64,000 bases of DNA from Bacteroidota bacterium (GTDB lineage: Bacteria; Bacteroidota; Bacteroidia; Chitinophagales; Chitinophagaceae). Shown piece after piece: positions 51,667-61,317 of this stretch. Position numbers and translations under genes: made by a program. The notes beneath the pieces are model-generated. The model was not told the origin of the DNA, did no database searches, and worked only from the letters and a program-made list of their open reading frames with translations. How positions within the stretch are numbered: the first letter of the stretch is position 1; each line of letters starts with the position of its first letter. Where the stretch lies: the NCBI GenBank assembly GCA_016868475.1, contig VGGU01000001.1, positions 57,405 to 121,404 on the forward strand, given 5' to 3'.

Positions 51667-52302
51667 ATGAATATCTTACCTGCCAAGGAAAATATTCTTA
51701 AACGCATCCGGAAAGCACTGGCACACGAGACCCCTATGCCATTTCCAAATAGTGAAAAGGGTGGAATTGTTTTTCCCGGGCCCACTCAGGAGCTGGAGGT
51801 AGAGTTTGCTGAGCAATTCGTTCAATTACAGGGAAAATTTATTTACTGCATCAATCGTCAGGAATTGGCCTTTCAATTTGGAAGCTTGGTCAGGAAACAA
51901 GATTGGGCTCCTATATTTTGTGCCGATCAAAAATTAATTCAGCTAGTGGGAGAGCCGCTGGAGGAGCGATTAACACAAACAGACTTGGCAGGATGTAATG
52001 TTGCGGTTACGGGTTGTGAGTTTTTAGTAGCCAGAACAGGTTCCATTTTATTGAGTAGTGCACAAGTACAAGGAAGAACGGCAAGTGTATATGCCCCCAT
52101 ACATATCTGTATTGCATTTGTCGATCAACTGGTGTATGATATCAAGGATGCATTCCAGGGGATCCGTGAAAAGTACGGCCCGAATTATCCTTCCTTAGTT
52201 TCCTTGGCCACCGGACCTAGCCGAACTGCAGATATCGAAAAAACGCTGGTAGTTGGGGTTCATGGTCCAAAAGAAGTTTATCTGTTTTTGGTAGAGGCCT
52301 AA
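51667..52302 (+). CDS. lutC: LUD domain protein LutC/YkgG type
   Basis: 211 residues from ATG 51667, two bases after the ftsH stop. Seen: MNILPAKENILKRIRKALA at the N-terminus, VAVTGCEFLVARTGSILLSSAQ, VYAPIHICIAFVDQL and the C-terminal TGPSRTADIEKTLVVGVHGPKEV. LutC with LutA and LutB forms lactate oxidation machinery, though the ftsH-linked copy in Bacteroidota has no proven substrate. lutB is 13 kb away. Confidence 0.87.
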   Translation: MNILPAKENILKRIRKALAHETPMPFPNSEKGGIVFPGPTQELEVEFAEQFVQLQGKFIYCINRQELAFQFGSLVRKQDWAPIFCADQKLIQLVGEPLEERLTQTDLAGCNVAVTGCEFLVARTGSILLSSAQVQGRTASVYAPIHICIAFVDQLVYDIKDAFQGIREKYGPNYPSLVSLATGPSRTADIEKTLVVGVHGPKEVYLFLVEA

Positions 52303-52339
52303 GATTCAAAAAAGTTTTCAATCTTCGCGTAATTAAATA

Positions 52340-53143
52340 TTGGCTGTGGCAGACGCACAAAAAATTTATTTTCTTTCTGATTTTCATCTAGGCGCTCCGG
52401 ACCCGCAAAGCAGTCTTGAACGAGAAAAGACAATTTGTAAATTTCTGGATGAGGCAAGGCAGGATGCTACGGAAATCTTTTTGATGGGAGATCTTTTTGA
52501 TTTTTGGTTTGAGTATAATGAAGTGGTTCCAAAAGGGTATACTCGTTTATTGGGCAAGTTGGCCGAGTTGAGTGATCAGGGAATAGCGCTGCATTTTTTT
52601 GTGGGAAATCATGATATGTGGGTGCGAGATTATTTTTCGAAAGAATTGAATTTTACAATTTATCATGAACCCATTGCCATTATTCGAAATGGCTTACGCA
52701 TTCATTTGGGACATGGCGATGGACTAGGGCCAGGTGATCGCGGGTACAAAAAACTCAAACTAATTTTTAGAAACCCGTTGTGTCAATGGTTGTTTGGAAT
52801 GCTTCCGCCGCGAATAGGGTTGGGGATTGCTTCCTATTTTAGCCAAAAGAGTAGAGCACAAATAGCTGATCGTGAAGAACAATTTCTGGGTCCGGACAAG
52901 GAATGGCTGCTCCACTATTGTAGAGAGCAGTTAAAGGCCCAGCCCGTTGATTATTTTATTTTCGGGCACCGTCACCTCCCTATTGATTGGCCAGTTGTTG
53001 ATCTTGCACTTTCTAGAGAGGCTCGTTATATTAATCTCGGAGACTGGATACGCTATAACACCTATGCTGTACTTGAAGGAACATCGGTTTCCTTGAACGC
53101 TTATCAAAAAATAGAGTCAGCTATTATAAGACCCGATCGCTGA
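52340..53143 (+). CDS. LpxH-like UDP-2,3-diacylglucosamine diphosphatase
   Basis: 267 residues of the calcineurin-like metallophosphatase fold. Metal motifs: YFLSDFHLG, MGDLFDFWFEY, FVGNHDMWV, LGHGDGLG and GHRH. LpxH hydrolyses UDP-diacylglucosamine to lipid X in lipid A synthesis on the inner leaflet. Similar proteins in this phylum replace the enterobacterial LpxH. The start is a TTG at 52340 or GTG at 52346; there is no ATG before the DFH motif. Confidence 0.85.
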   Translation: MAVADAQKIYFLSDFHLGAPDPQSSLEREKTICKFLDEARQDATEIFLMGDLFDFWFEYNEVVPKGYTRLLGKLAELSDQGIALHFFVGNHDMWVRDYFSKELNFTIYHEPIAIIRNGLRIHLGHGDGLGPGDRGYKKLKLIFRNPLCQWLFGMLPPRIGLGIASYFSQKSRAQIADREEQFLGPDKEWLLHYCREQLKAQPVDYFIFGHRHLPIDWPVVDLALSREARYINLGDWIRYNTYAVLEGTSVSLNAYQKIESAIIRPDR

Positions 53144-53189
53144 TTAGTTCGCCGATATTATTTGGTATATTTAATCAGCAATTATTGTT

Positions 53190-54248
53190 ATGAACAGTAT
53201 TTGGCAACAACAATATGGCAACAATGGAATTGCAGATTACCTGGTGGTATGTGCTGTGATTTCTTTTGTATGGGTCATGCGGCACCCCATTTCCAACTAC
53301 ATTGCAGGCCTGCTATTTCGGTGGCTGCGTCACTTGTTAAAAAAAGTAGAGCGTCCATTATTCAACGAATTGGTGGTTGGCCCACTGGAGAAATTTGTGT
53401 TGGTGCTGGTTACGGTGGTGATGCTTTATCGATTGAATTTTCCTCCTGAACTTAATTTTTCTATCTACAAGTTTGATAGCAAGGAGCTGCTAAACAGCTT
53501 GGGTACTCTATTGCTGATTTCAACCTTTACTTCGTTGATTATTCGCGCGATAGATTTTGCTGCAATTTTATTGGAACAGCGTGCGGGACAAACTCCTGAT
53601 CAGTCGGACAATCAATTGATTGTATTTTTCAAAGATTTTTTCAAGGTCTTACTCATTACGCTTTCCGGGTTAGTTATCCTTCGCTTTGCATTTGGCCTGA
53701 ACATTGGAAGTTTGTTGACAGGATTGAGCATCTTGGGTGCGGCTATTGCGTTAGCACTTAAAGAAAGTTTAGAAAATTTAATTGCTTCCTTTATTATTTT
53801 CTTCGATAAACCCTTTACTGCCGGCGATCTGGTAAAAGTAAATGCTATAACCGGCACGGTAGAAAAAATCGGATTGCGGAGTACGCGTATTCGCACAGAA
53901 CAAAAAACATTTGTAACAGTACCCAATAAACAAATGGTAGACAGTGTGCTCGATAATTTTTCAATGCGAACACAACGTCGGGCAGAATTGAAATTAGAAT
54001 TTTCCAATGCCAACACCCCGTATGTGATCCAGGAATTTATGAAAAGAGCACGCATCATTTTGCAACGTGAAGCGGTGGAGCAAAGCAGTGTGTTGTTGAG
54101 TGATCTTCGTTTAAATCGAATTGTTGTGGAAATTGAATATTATACAGCCGCTCTGCCTATGGCTGAGTTTAATGTAATCAGAGAAGCGGTAAACCTTGAC
54201 TTATTACATGCAGCGCACGCGCTGGATTTAGCGTGGCCCACCGAATGA
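53190..54248 (+). CDS. MscS family mechanosensitive ion channel
   Basis: 352 residues with four to five membrane helices (about 17-35, 67-85, 103-125, 150-200). The pore helix has the MscS pattern GSLLTGLSILGAAIALALKESLENLIASFIIFFDKPF, and the beta domain follows with GDLVKV, GTVEKIGLRSTRIRT and VPNKQMVDSVLDN. It releases solutes on hypo-osmotic shock. Larger than E. coli MscS (286 residues) because of extra N-terminal helices. Its 3' end overlaps the convergent thioredoxin-like gene by 21 bases. Confidence 0.92.
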   Translation: MNSIWQQQYGNNGIADYLVVCAVISFVWVMRHPISNYIAGLLFRWLRHLLKKVERPLFNELVVGPLEKFVLVLVTVVMLYRLNFPPELNFSIYKFDSKELLNSLGTLLLISTFTSLIIRAIDFAAILLEQRAGQTPDQSDNQLIVFFKDFFKVLLITLSGLVILRFAFGLNIGSLLTGLSILGAAIALALKESLENLIASFIIFFDKPFTAGDLVKVNAITGTVEKIGLRSTRIRTEQKTFVTVPNKQMVDSVLDNFSMRTQRRAELKLEFSNANTPYVIQEFMKRARIILQREAVEQSSVLLSDLRLNRIVVEIEYYTAALPMAEFNVIREAVNLDLLHAAHALDLAWPTE

Positions 54249-54755
54249 TTGCTGAATAATCTCCCCCAGTTCCCGGTCAAACTGCCCGAACTTTCCATAC
54301 TCAATTACGCGGCCAATCTCTTTTCCGTTTCTGAACACCAGCAAAGTAGGAACAAGTTCAATGCCCAATGTTTTAGCGAGATTTCCCCAGGTTTCTTTTT
54401 TTCGATTTACGCCAAATAATACTATACGGCTGGAGTCTATGCCTGCCTGTTCGGTCAATGCAAAAAAGCGTGGGATGATAAACTGCGAGTCTTCACACCA
54501 GGTTCCCATAAAAGCAAGCAATTGAATGGAGTCCCGATAATTTTTTATAGTGGCAAGCCCCTGGGTATGGGGCTGATAGTTTTTGTGATTTTCAACGTAC
54601 CAAGAAAAACTAGTGTCACTGCTCAACACATTTTTGGATAAGAGACCTACCAATGATTTTTCGTTAGGACGCTCTACCAATACATCAAAGCGATTTTGCG
54701 CCTGAACTGCGAAAAAGAAAAGCAATGCGGAAAATAATAAAACATATTTTTTCAT
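54228..54755 (-). CDS. Thioredoxin-fold protein with a CxxS site
   Basis: 175 residues with a signal peptide (MKKYVLLFSALLFFFAVQAQ), so periplasmic. Thioredoxin fold: LLAFMGTWCEDSQFIIPRFF and the cis-Pro motif LVPTLLVFRNGKEIGR. The normal CxxC is Cys87-Glu-Asp-Ser90, i.e. a single Cys, as in monothiol reductases or disulfide isomerase-like proteins. It follows the MerR gene by five bases, so the pair is cotranscribed. Confidence 0.87.
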   Translation of the reverse strand: MKKYVLLFSALLFFFAVQAQNRFDVLVERPNEKSLVGLLSKNVLSSDTSFSWYVENHKNYQPHTQGLATIKNYRDSIQLLAFMGTWCEDSQFIIPRFFALTEQAGIDSSRIVLFGVNRKKETWGNLAKTLGIELVPTLLVFRNGKEIGRVIEYGKFGQFDRELGEIIQQSFGGPR

Positions 54756-54760
54756 GTGGA

Positions 54761-55354
54761 CTAGAAATTGGAACGTAATTCTACCAGAAAGGCGCGCAAT
54801 TGTTGTAAGGATTGGATCAAGGCAAATTTTTCTTCGGCCTTTTTATTTTTTTTCAGAAAATCACGCGCTCCATCAATAGTAAATTTTCTGCGACGTAGCA
54901 GATCATAGATCAATACCAGATTTTTTACATCTATGGGACGAAAATATCGATCTCCTTTTTTATTCTTCCTCGGCTGCAGAATATCAAACTCAGATTCCCA
55001 ATAACGAATCAATGACTGGTTTTCCTGAAACATCTTTGCCACTTCACCTATGGTGTAGTATTGTTTCTTGAAAAGCTCTTCATCCGCCGGCACTTGTAGC
55101 TGATCAATCCGGCAAGCCATTTCACGCATGGATTTTCTTCCTCTTTTTCCAGCTGTATTCAATTCCTTTTTTCGAATAGTTCTTATCCCAACGCCGCTTT
55201 CCATGATTTGTTCAACTTGGGTGGGAGGGGTGGTATGGACGGGGGCTGATTCTTTGGTAGTTGATGTGGAGGTATGGGTAGCCGAGGCCTCTTCCGGTAC
55301 TGCGGAAAGGTCTTCAAAATCAAAACTGATTTGTGTCAACGACTTCTTTTGCAT
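54761..55354 (-). CDS. MerR family transcriptional regulator
   Basis: 197 residues from ATG 55354. A 95-residue low-complexity N-terminal region (Thr/Ser/Pro rich, then basic) precedes the MerR winged helix: YYTIGEVAKMFQENQSLIRYWESEFDILQP and RYFRPIDVKNLVLIYDLLRRRKFTIDGARDFL. No effector domain follows. Function unknown; it is found beside an M23 peptidase and alaS in many Bacteroidota. The track's 9 earlier residues are excluded. Confidence 0.87.
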   Translation of the reverse strand: MQKKSLTQISFDFEDLSAVPEEASATHTSTSTTKESAPVHTTPPTQVEQIMESGVGIRTIRKKELNTAGKRGRKSMREMACRIDQLQVPADEELFKKQYYTIGEVAKMFQENQSLIRYWESEFDILQPRKNKKGDRYFRPIDVKNLVLIYDLLRRRKFTIDGARDFLKKNKKAEEKFALIQSLQQLRAFLVELRSNF

Positions 55355-55423
55355 AGACTCTTGTAAAGATAACAAAGCCAAAGTCTTTTGTGAATTAAAA
55401 CGCCTTCTGTGGAAAAAACGTGT

Positions 55424-56395
55424 TTAATCCATGCTTTGGTTAGAAGCTGCCGCCTGCTTTAAGATGCGATCAAATTGTGCAGGGGTAAGATCGTTATAAA
55501 AAAAGTAGATAGGATCTATGGGGGATCCATTTTTAATAACCTCGTAATGACAATGGGGTCCGGTTGATTTTCCTGTACTACCCACCCAACCAATTACTTC
55601 ACCTCGTTTAACAGCTTGCCCTATCCGCGCTTTAACACGAACCATATGACCATACAAAGTTTTATAACCATAACCGTGAGAAATGATCACATGTCTGCCA
55701 TATCCATCTCCAAGATTTCCGGCCACTTCCACTTTCCCGTTAGCCGTTGCATAAATAGGTGTGCCTTGAGGAGCAGTAAAATCTAACCCGGGGTGCAAGC
55801 GAGGAGTTTTATAAATGGGGTCAATGCGATAGCCAAATCCGGAGGCAATTCGTTTTAAATTCTTATTGCTAACCGGTTGAATGGCGGGGGTATGAGACAG
55901 GAGTCGTTCCTTATCTTTTACCAGTTGGTCCACTTCTGTATAGGATTTTTCTTGAGAAAGGATTCGTTGAACCAAATTATCCAATGTGGCTGCAACCGAG
56001 CCAGCTAATTGCTTGCTACTGATCTTTTCGATCTTTGCAATTTCCAACTCCGTTTCAATTTTTTTAGCCCTTGCACTATCGGGAATGGGAGTGGCTTCAA
56101 AAATGGCGCGGTAAATATCATTATCCCTGGTCTCTAATTCTTTCATTTGTTGGTTCAGCACATTTGCTTTTTCAACAAGCTGGTAATAATCCTCTCGCAT
56201 CTCCTTATTTTGGAGTTCCAGCATTTTTTCGCGGGGCGAACCCACAAATCGAAAAGCAAAATAAGCAATCAGTGATGCGGTAACCAATGATGCTGCCACA
56301 AACCCAAACACACGCAATAGTTTTATTTGAATCGGGGTCACCGCTTTTTCATAGCGGAGCGTATGGGTGTTGTAGTAGTATTTGACCTTTTTCAT
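55424..56395 (-). CDS. M23 family peptidase with transmembrane and coiled-coil regions
   Basis: 323 residues from ATG 56395. Membrane helix at about 27-49 (LRVFGFVAASLVTASLIAYF), a coiled coil (about 57-100 and 140-170), then a LytM/M23 domain with zinc ligands in HPGLDF, and HCHYEVI. The protein resembles peptidoglycan DD-endopeptidases of the MepM or NlpD-like type, facing the periplasm. It is divergent from alaS and lies 69 bases upstream of the MerR gene. Confidence 0.9.
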   Translation of the reverse strand: MKKVKYYYNTHTLRYEKAVTPIQIKLLRVFGFVAASLVTASLIAYFAFRFVGSPREKMLELQNKEMREDYYQLVEKANVLNQQMKELETRDNDIYRAIFEATPIPDSARAKKIETELEIAKIEKISSKQLAGSVAATLDNLVQRILSQEKSYTEVDQLVKDKERLLSHTPAIQPVSNKNLKRIASGFGYRIDPIYKTPRLHPGLDFTAPQGTPIYATANGKVEVAGNLGDGYGRHVIISHGYGYKTLYGHMVRVKARIGQAVKRGEVIGWVGSTGKSTGPHCHYEVIKNGSPIDPIYFFYNDLTPAQFDRILKQAAASNQSMD

Positions 56396-56421
56396 GCAGG
56401 AGCTAACTTCCTTTATTATCT

Positions 56422-56429
56422 TACCTTTG
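56422..56429 (+). promoter_or_regulatory. Candidate -7 box of alaS
   Basis: TACCTTTG, an exact match to TAnnTTTG, 37 bases before the alaS ATG; the divergent M23 gene starts 26 bases to the left. Confidence 0.5.
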
Positions 56430-56466
56430 TCCCCTTCGCAGGCAAACAAATATAGTATTTACTCGT

Positions 56467-59079
56467 ATGATGACTTCCGGTGAAATCCGACAGGCTTTTT
56501 TAGACTTTTTTCAGGCTAAAGAACACGCCATTGTACCCTCGGCCCCTATTGTGGTAAAGAATGATCCTACCCTCATGTTTACCAATGCAGGGATGAATCA
56601 ATTCAAAGACTATTTTCTGGGGAATAAAAAGGCTCCTTACTCAAGAGCAGTTGACACTCAAAAATGTTTGCGTGTTAGTGGAAAGCATAATGATCTGGAA
56701 GAAGTGGGGGTGGATACCTATCACCACACTATGTTTGAAATGCTGGGAAACTGGAGCTTTGGTGATTATTTTAAATCGGAAGCAATTGAATGGAGTTGGC
56801 AATTGCTGACCGAAGTTTACAAAATTCCCAAGGACAGATTATATGCTTCTGTATTTGAAGGAGATGCGAAAGAAGGATTGCCCCCTTCTTCGATTGCCTT
56901 AAAAAAATGGAAAGAAATTTTACCGGACCAGCGAATAGTGTTCGGCAAGAAAAAAGATAATTTCTGGGAAATGGGAGATACGGGTCCCTGTGGGCCTTGC
57001 AGTGAAATACATGTGGATTGCAGGCCGGAGGAGGAACGCAAGAAAATTCCCGGAGAACAACTAGTCAATAAAGACCATCCTCAGGTAATCGAGATCTGGA
57101 ATAATGTATTTATCCAGTACAATAGAAAAAAAGATGGAACCCTCGAGCCCTTACCCTCTACACACGTGGACACGGGCATGGGATTGGAAAGATTGGTACG
57201 TGTGATACAAGGAAAGGATTCCAATTACGATACGGATATTTTTAGCGGCACCATACAACATGTGGCCGCCATCACCGGAAAAAATTACGACGGCTCAGCA
57301 ACTCGGGAAGCCGTAGCTTTTCGTGTATTGGCCGATCATATTCGTGCCATCAGTTTTACCATTGCAGATGGACAGCTTCCTGCTAATACCGGAGCTGGCT
57401 ATGTAATTCGCAGAATTCTGCGTCGGGCGGTTCGATATTATTATTCTTATCTGGGCTACAAGCAACCATTATTGGAACAATTAGTGCCTGTGTTGGCAAA
57501 ACAATTTGAAAACGTATTTCCCGAATTGCAACAGGAGGTGGACTTTGTTAGACGCGTAGTCCGCGAAGAGGAAGAAGCTTTTTTGCGTACGCTTGAAAGG
57601 GGATTACGTAGAATTGAAGAATTGATTGCTGCTTCTGCTGGAACTATTCCCGGAGCTGCTGCATTTGAGTTGTACGATACCTATGGGTTTCCCATTGACC
57701 TCACTCGTTTGATTGCAGGGGAGAAAGGGTTGACTGTTGATGAAAAAGGATTTGAGGAACAAATGGTCAAACAAAAAGATCGCAGCCGTGCTGCCACTGC
57801 AGTAGATGCTGCAGATTGGATAGTGCTTAAGGAAGGCGGAAATCAGTTTGTGGGCTATGATAGTTTGGAAACTTCTACCGAGCTCCTCAAGTACAGAAAA
57901 GTAACAGCAAAAGGAAAAGAAGCTTATCAATGGATTCTGGAAAAAACGCCATTTTATGCAGAAAGTGGTGGACAGGTTGGCGATATTGGTTGGTTAGACT
58001 TTTCCGGAGAATCTATAGAGGTAATTGACACAAAAAAGGATAACGACCTGATTGTTCATATTACTGCGGTTATGCCTGCTGCGGTAAGCAAAACCGTTAC
58101 GGCTAAAGTGGATGCTACAAATCGGTTGAGCACCGCACAACACCATAGCGCTACTCACTTATTACATGCCGCACTCAGACAGGTATTAGGTGTTCATGTT
58201 GCCCAAAAGGGCTCCATGGTACACGCAGCTAATTTGCGATTTGACTTTTCTCATTTTGCCAAAATGAGTGAGGCCGAGATTTTGCAAGTGGAAACCCTGG
58301 TCAATGAAAAAATCAGAGCCAATATTCCTGTGGTGATTCAGTCCATGCCCAAAGAAGAGGCACTCAAGCTGGGGGCCATGGCACTGTTTGGAGAAAAGTA
58401 TGGAGATGTTGTACGTGTGGTGATCATAGATCCATCCTATTCAGTGGAGCTTTGTGGCGGAACTCATATTGGATCTACCGGACAATTGGGGTATTTAAAA
58501 ATTACAGGCGAAACTGCAGTGGCAGCCGGGGTGAGAAGAATAGAAGCCTGTTGTGGAAAGCAGGCAGAAGATTATCTACAAGAACAGATGCAACTATTGG
58601 ATGCTGTTAAGCAAGCTCTTAAGAATCCTAAAGAGTTGTTGCGTGCTATTGAGCAACTTCAATTGGAAAATGCCGAAATAAAAAAACAAGTAGAGTTGCT
58701 CGAAATGCGTGAGCTAAAGGAACGCAGCAAATCTATGGTGTCAGAAATGGAAACCATAAATGGCATCGCTTTTTTAGGTAAACAGATTACTGTAGATAAT
58801 CCCGAGGCATTAAAAAAGATCTGTGCAGCATTAAAATTGCTCCACACAGACCATGTAGCTGTACTAACGGCACAAATACTAGAAAAATCTTATGTAGCGG
58901 TTAGTGTGGCAGAATCCATTGTGCAATCCAAAGGGCTTGATGCCGGAAAAATCATAAAAGAAATAGTAGCTCCTCTGATTAAAGGAGGTGGAGGAGGACA
59001 AAAAACATTGGCAACGGCTGGAGGACAGCAGGCCGATCAATTACCTGCTGTGATCATTGCCGTCAAAACCTTGCTTTAA
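56467..59079 (+). CDS. alaS: Alanine-tRNA ligase
   Basis: 870 residues. Class II core (1-240) with FTNAGMNQFKDYF, HHTMFEMLGNWSFGDY and the GMGLERL motif 3; the tRNA-recognition helices (about 245-450); editing domain with HxxxH (HHSATHLLHAAL) and CGGTHIG; C-terminal oligomerisation part ending GGGGGQKTLATAGG. The second ATG at 56470 is an alternative start. It is followed after 19 bases by the TlpA-like gene. Confidence 0.97.
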   Translation: MMTSGEIRQAFLDFFQAKEHAIVPSAPIVVKNDPTLMFTNAGMNQFKDYFLGNKKAPYSRAVDTQKCLRVSGKHNDLEEVGVDTYHHTMFEMLGNWSFGDYFKSEAIEWSWQLLTEVYKIPKDRLYASVFEGDAKEGLPPSSIALKKWKEILPDQRIVFGKKKDNFWEMGDTGPCGPCSEIHVDCRPEEERKKIPGEQLVNKDHPQVIEIWNNVFIQYNRKKDGTLEPLPSTHVDTGMGLERLVRVIQGKDSNYDTDIFSGTIQHVAAITGKNYDGSATREAVAFRVLADHIRAISFTIADGQLPANTGAGYVIRRILRRAVRYYYSYLGYKQPLLEQLVPVLAKQFENVFPELQQEVDFVRRVVREEEEAFLRTLERGLRRIEELIAASAGTIPGAAAFELYDTYGFPIDLTRLIAGEKGLTVDEKGFEEQMVKQKDRSRAATAVDAADWIVLKEGGNQFVGYDSLETSTELLKYRKVTAKGKEAYQWILEKTPFYAESGGQVGDIGWLDFSGESIEVIDTKKDNDLIVHITAVMPAAVSKTVTAKVDATNRLSTAQHHSATHLLHAALRQVLGVHVAQKGSMVHAANLRFDFSHFAKMSEAEILQVETLVNEKIRANIPVVIQSMPKEEALKLGAMALFGEKYGDVVRVVIIDPSYSVELCGGTHIGSTGQLGYLKITGETAVAAGVRRIEACCGKQAEDYLQEQMQLLDAVKQALKNPKELLRAIEQLQLENAEIKKQVELLEMRELKERSKSMVSEMETINGIAFLGKQITVDNPEALKKICAALKLLHTDHVAVLTAQILEKSYVAVSVAESIVQSKGLDAGKIIKEIVAPLIKGGGGGQKTLATAGGQQADQLPAVIIAVKTLL

Positions 59080-59098
59080 TTTTACTTATCAATCAACT

Positions 59099-60280
59099 AT
59101 GTCCATCAAACACTTCATTGGCGGTTTAATCTTGATTTTTTTTACCGCATGTTCCGGAAGCGGGTCAAAAGAATTTACAGTTAAAGGAAAGATGGTGGGC
59201 CGTTCCGCTTCCATCATTTATCTAGAGGAAGTGCCAATGGCAACCATGCAGCGCGTGTTGATTGACTCAGTAAAACCAGACAAAGACGGCTCTTTCAAAC
59301 TTCAGGCAAAAGCCGAGGAAGAAACCATTTTCAACATTCGAGTAGAAAATCAAGAATATCCTGCCGCTTCATTGGTAAATGATGCTGCAACTGTTTCGTT
59401 GACGCTGCACTATAACCCGGCTGGTCTTGATTTCCCGGATCGTTATGAGGTAACGGGTTCGCCCTTGAGTAATTCTTTGCAAGCGTACATGCTTGTTTTT
59501 AACAAACAACTGGAGCAGGTTTTTGTATTAGGCAAAGAGTTGGACAGTTTACAAAAAGCACCTGTTGTAATAAAGCCGGCTATCGATGCGTTAGTGGCAA
59601 ATCGTTCCTTGTTGATTCAAGCTGTACAGCAAACTACCGATTCTACATTGAATAGTACTACTAACCCTGCATTTACGATGTTGGTATTGGGTTATTATCA
59701 AAGTATGGCCGGCAATCCAGCAGTAGGATTATCAGGATATACTATGGAACAGGTCCAGTCTCTGGTCAAAAAGTTAATTGATAAAAATCCTAAGCATAAA
59801 GGGTTGGAAGCGGTGAGCATTATGATAGCCGAACAGCCTAAAGCTCCTCAGGGGTTGATTGGACAAACCGCTCCAGAGTTTTCATTGCCTGACCCAAATG
59901 GAAAAATGATCAGCCTCAGTTCTCTTAGAGGCCGCTATGTATTAGTAGATTTTTGGGCAAGTTGGTGTAAGCCTTGTCGTATGGAAAATCCTACTGTAGT
60001 AGAGGCGTATGCAAAATTCAAGAATAGAAACTTTACAGTATTAGGTGTTTCATTAGATAAGCCAGAAGGAAAAAATGATTGGATGAATGCTGTGATGAAA
60101 GACAGGTTAACCTGGACACAGGTTAGCGATCTGCAATATTGGAAAAGTCCGGTTGTTGCCCTCTATAATATTGAAGGTATTCCTTACAATGTATTGATAG
60201 ACCCTGACGGAAAAGTAGTGGCAGAATCATTACGCGGCCAACAGCTGGCTGCCACACTTGAGCAAGTGCTGCCGAAATAG
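59099..60280 (+). CDS. TlpA-like thiol-disulfide lipoprotein with N-terminal DUF4369
   Basis: 393 residues from ATG 59099. Lipobox FFTACSG. The N-terminal part (25-120) resembles DUF4369 of Bacteroidota redoxins, then a helical spacer, then a thioredoxin-like AhpC/TlpA domain with VDFWASWCKPCRMENP, VLGVSLDKPEGKNDW, and the cis-Pro in IEGIPYNVLIDPDG. Probably reduces periplasmic disulfides. It follows alaS with a 19-base gap and may be cotranscribed. Confidence 0.9.
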   Translation: MSIKHFIGGLILIFFTACSGSGSKEFTVKGKMVGRSASIIYLEEVPMATMQRVLIDSVKPDKDGSFKLQAKAEEETIFNIRVENQEYPAASLVNDAATVSLTLHYNPAGLDFPDRYEVTGSPLSNSLQAYMLVFNKQLEQVFVLGKELDSLQKAPVVIKPAIDALVANRSLLIQAVQQTTDSTLNSTTNPAFTMLVLGYYQSMAGNPAVGLSGYTMEQVQSLVKKLIDKNPKHKGLEAVSIMIAEQPKAPQGLIGQTAPEFSLPDPNGKMISLSSLRGRYVLVDFWASWCKPCRMENPTVVEAYAKFKNRNFTVLGVSLDKPEGKNDWMNAVMKDRLTWTQVSDLQYWKSPVVALYNIEGIPYNVLIDPDGKVVAESLRGQQLAATLEQVLPK

Positions 60281-60281
60281 A

Positions 60282-60875
60282 TCATTTCTTTTTTGCTCCC
60301 CAGGTAGCGTAAGTAAATTGTTGACTTGCCTTTTGTGCACGGGGTTTTCGTAAGGGCTTGCATGGTTTCAACGACTGATTACAAGCAGACGGTAGCGCTT
60401 GATATAATTGAGTGCCATCTGTTTTCCATAGCAATTGTTGATCGCTGACCTTTCGGAGAATTTTTCCCGGATTACCAACCACCACCGAACGGGGTGGAAT
60501 TTTTTCTCCTTCTCGAATTAAAGTAAGTGCGCCCACAATCGATTCGTCGCCTAACTCTACATGATCCATGAGCACACTGTTCATCCCAACTAAACAATTT
60601 TTACCAATGGTAGCTCCGTGAATAATTGCCCCATGCCCGATATGTGCGCCTTCTTTTAATAAAACAGTAAGACCGGGAAATAGGTGAATGGTACAATTCT
60701 CTTGAACATTGCAACCATCCTGAAGAATAATCTTTCCCCAATCTCCACGTAAGGCTGCCCCTGGACCAATATAACAGTGTTTACCGATGGTTACATCGCC
60801 GGTAATCACCGCCTGCGGATGAACAAATGAACTGGGGTCTACAACAGGTCGGATACCATTGAAGGAGTAGAACAT
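60282..60875 (-). CDS. paaY: Phenylacetic acid degradation protein PaaY (gamma carbonic anhydrase fold)
   Basis: 197 residues. Left-handed beta helix of hexapeptide repeats (AVITGDVTIGKHCYIGPGAALRGDWGKI). His residues for the interfacial zinc: CTIHLFP, GAHIGHGAIIHGA. PaaY proteins clear dead-end CoA compounds in the phenylacetate pathway as thioesterases. The C-terminal 40 residues are basic and add an extension. Last gene of the paa operon here, eight bases after paaI. Confidence 0.87.
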   Translation of the reverse strand: MFYSFNGIRPVVDPSSFVHPQAVITGDVTIGKHCYIGPGAALRGDWGKIILQDGCNVQENCTIHLFPGLTVLLKEGAHIGHGAIIHGATIGKNCLVGMNSVLMDHVELGDESIVGALTLIREGEKIPPRSVVVGNPGKILRKVSDQQLLWKTDGTQLYQALPSACNQSLKPCKPLRKPRAQKASQQFTYATWGAKKK

Positions 60876-60883
60876 AGTAAAAA

Positions 60884-61309
60884 TTAAATCAGTGTTTTAT
60901 GGGTACGATAACAAAGCCCCTTGAACTGTGCTACTAATTCTTGTTGTTGATTATGAATAGCAATTTGATAGAGACCGGTACTTTTTCCATTATGTAATTC
61001 TGTGGCCGTGGCCGTTAACTGATCTCCAACCTGTACAGGTTTGGTAAAATTGATTGAAGTGTCCAAGGCCACGGATAAATTATTTCTACTATTACAAGCA
61101 AATGCAAATGCACTATCGGCCAATGAAAAAGTAATTCCCCCATGCACAATTCCAAACCCGTTCACCATTTCTTCTCGTATAAGCATACGAATTTGGCTAT
61201 AACCTTCTTTTACTTCAACTATCTCAATACCTAGCCATTGAGAGAATCGATCCTCTTGCATCATGTGCTGCACCACTTGTTGAGCTAATTGATTTTCTGA
61301 TGTTGACAT
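60884..61309 (-). CDS. paaI: Hotdog thioesterase PaaI
   Basis: 141 residues from ATG 61309. Hotdog fold with VNGFGIVHGGITFSLADSAFAFACNS, containing the substrate-proximal Asp in the central helix, and VALDTSINFTKPVQVGDQLTATA. PaaI hydrolyses hydroxyphenylacetyl-CoA or ring-opened dead-end products and so frees CoA. The track begins at a TTG in the paaG stop region; ATG 61309 gives a start 8 bases after that stop. Confidence 0.9.
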   Translation of the reverse strand: MSTSENQLAQQVVQHMMQEDRFSQWLGIEIVEVKEGYSQIRMLIREEMVNGFGIVHGGITFSLADSAFAFACNSRNNLSVALDTSINFTKPVQVGDQLTATATELHNGKSTGLYQIAIHNQQQELVAQFKGLCYRTHKTLI

Positions 61310-61317
61310 AAAAAATA

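Noticed and set aside
53162-53449. 95-residue ORF overlapping the MscS start
   Set aside because: Shadow frame of the channel gene with no motif of its own.
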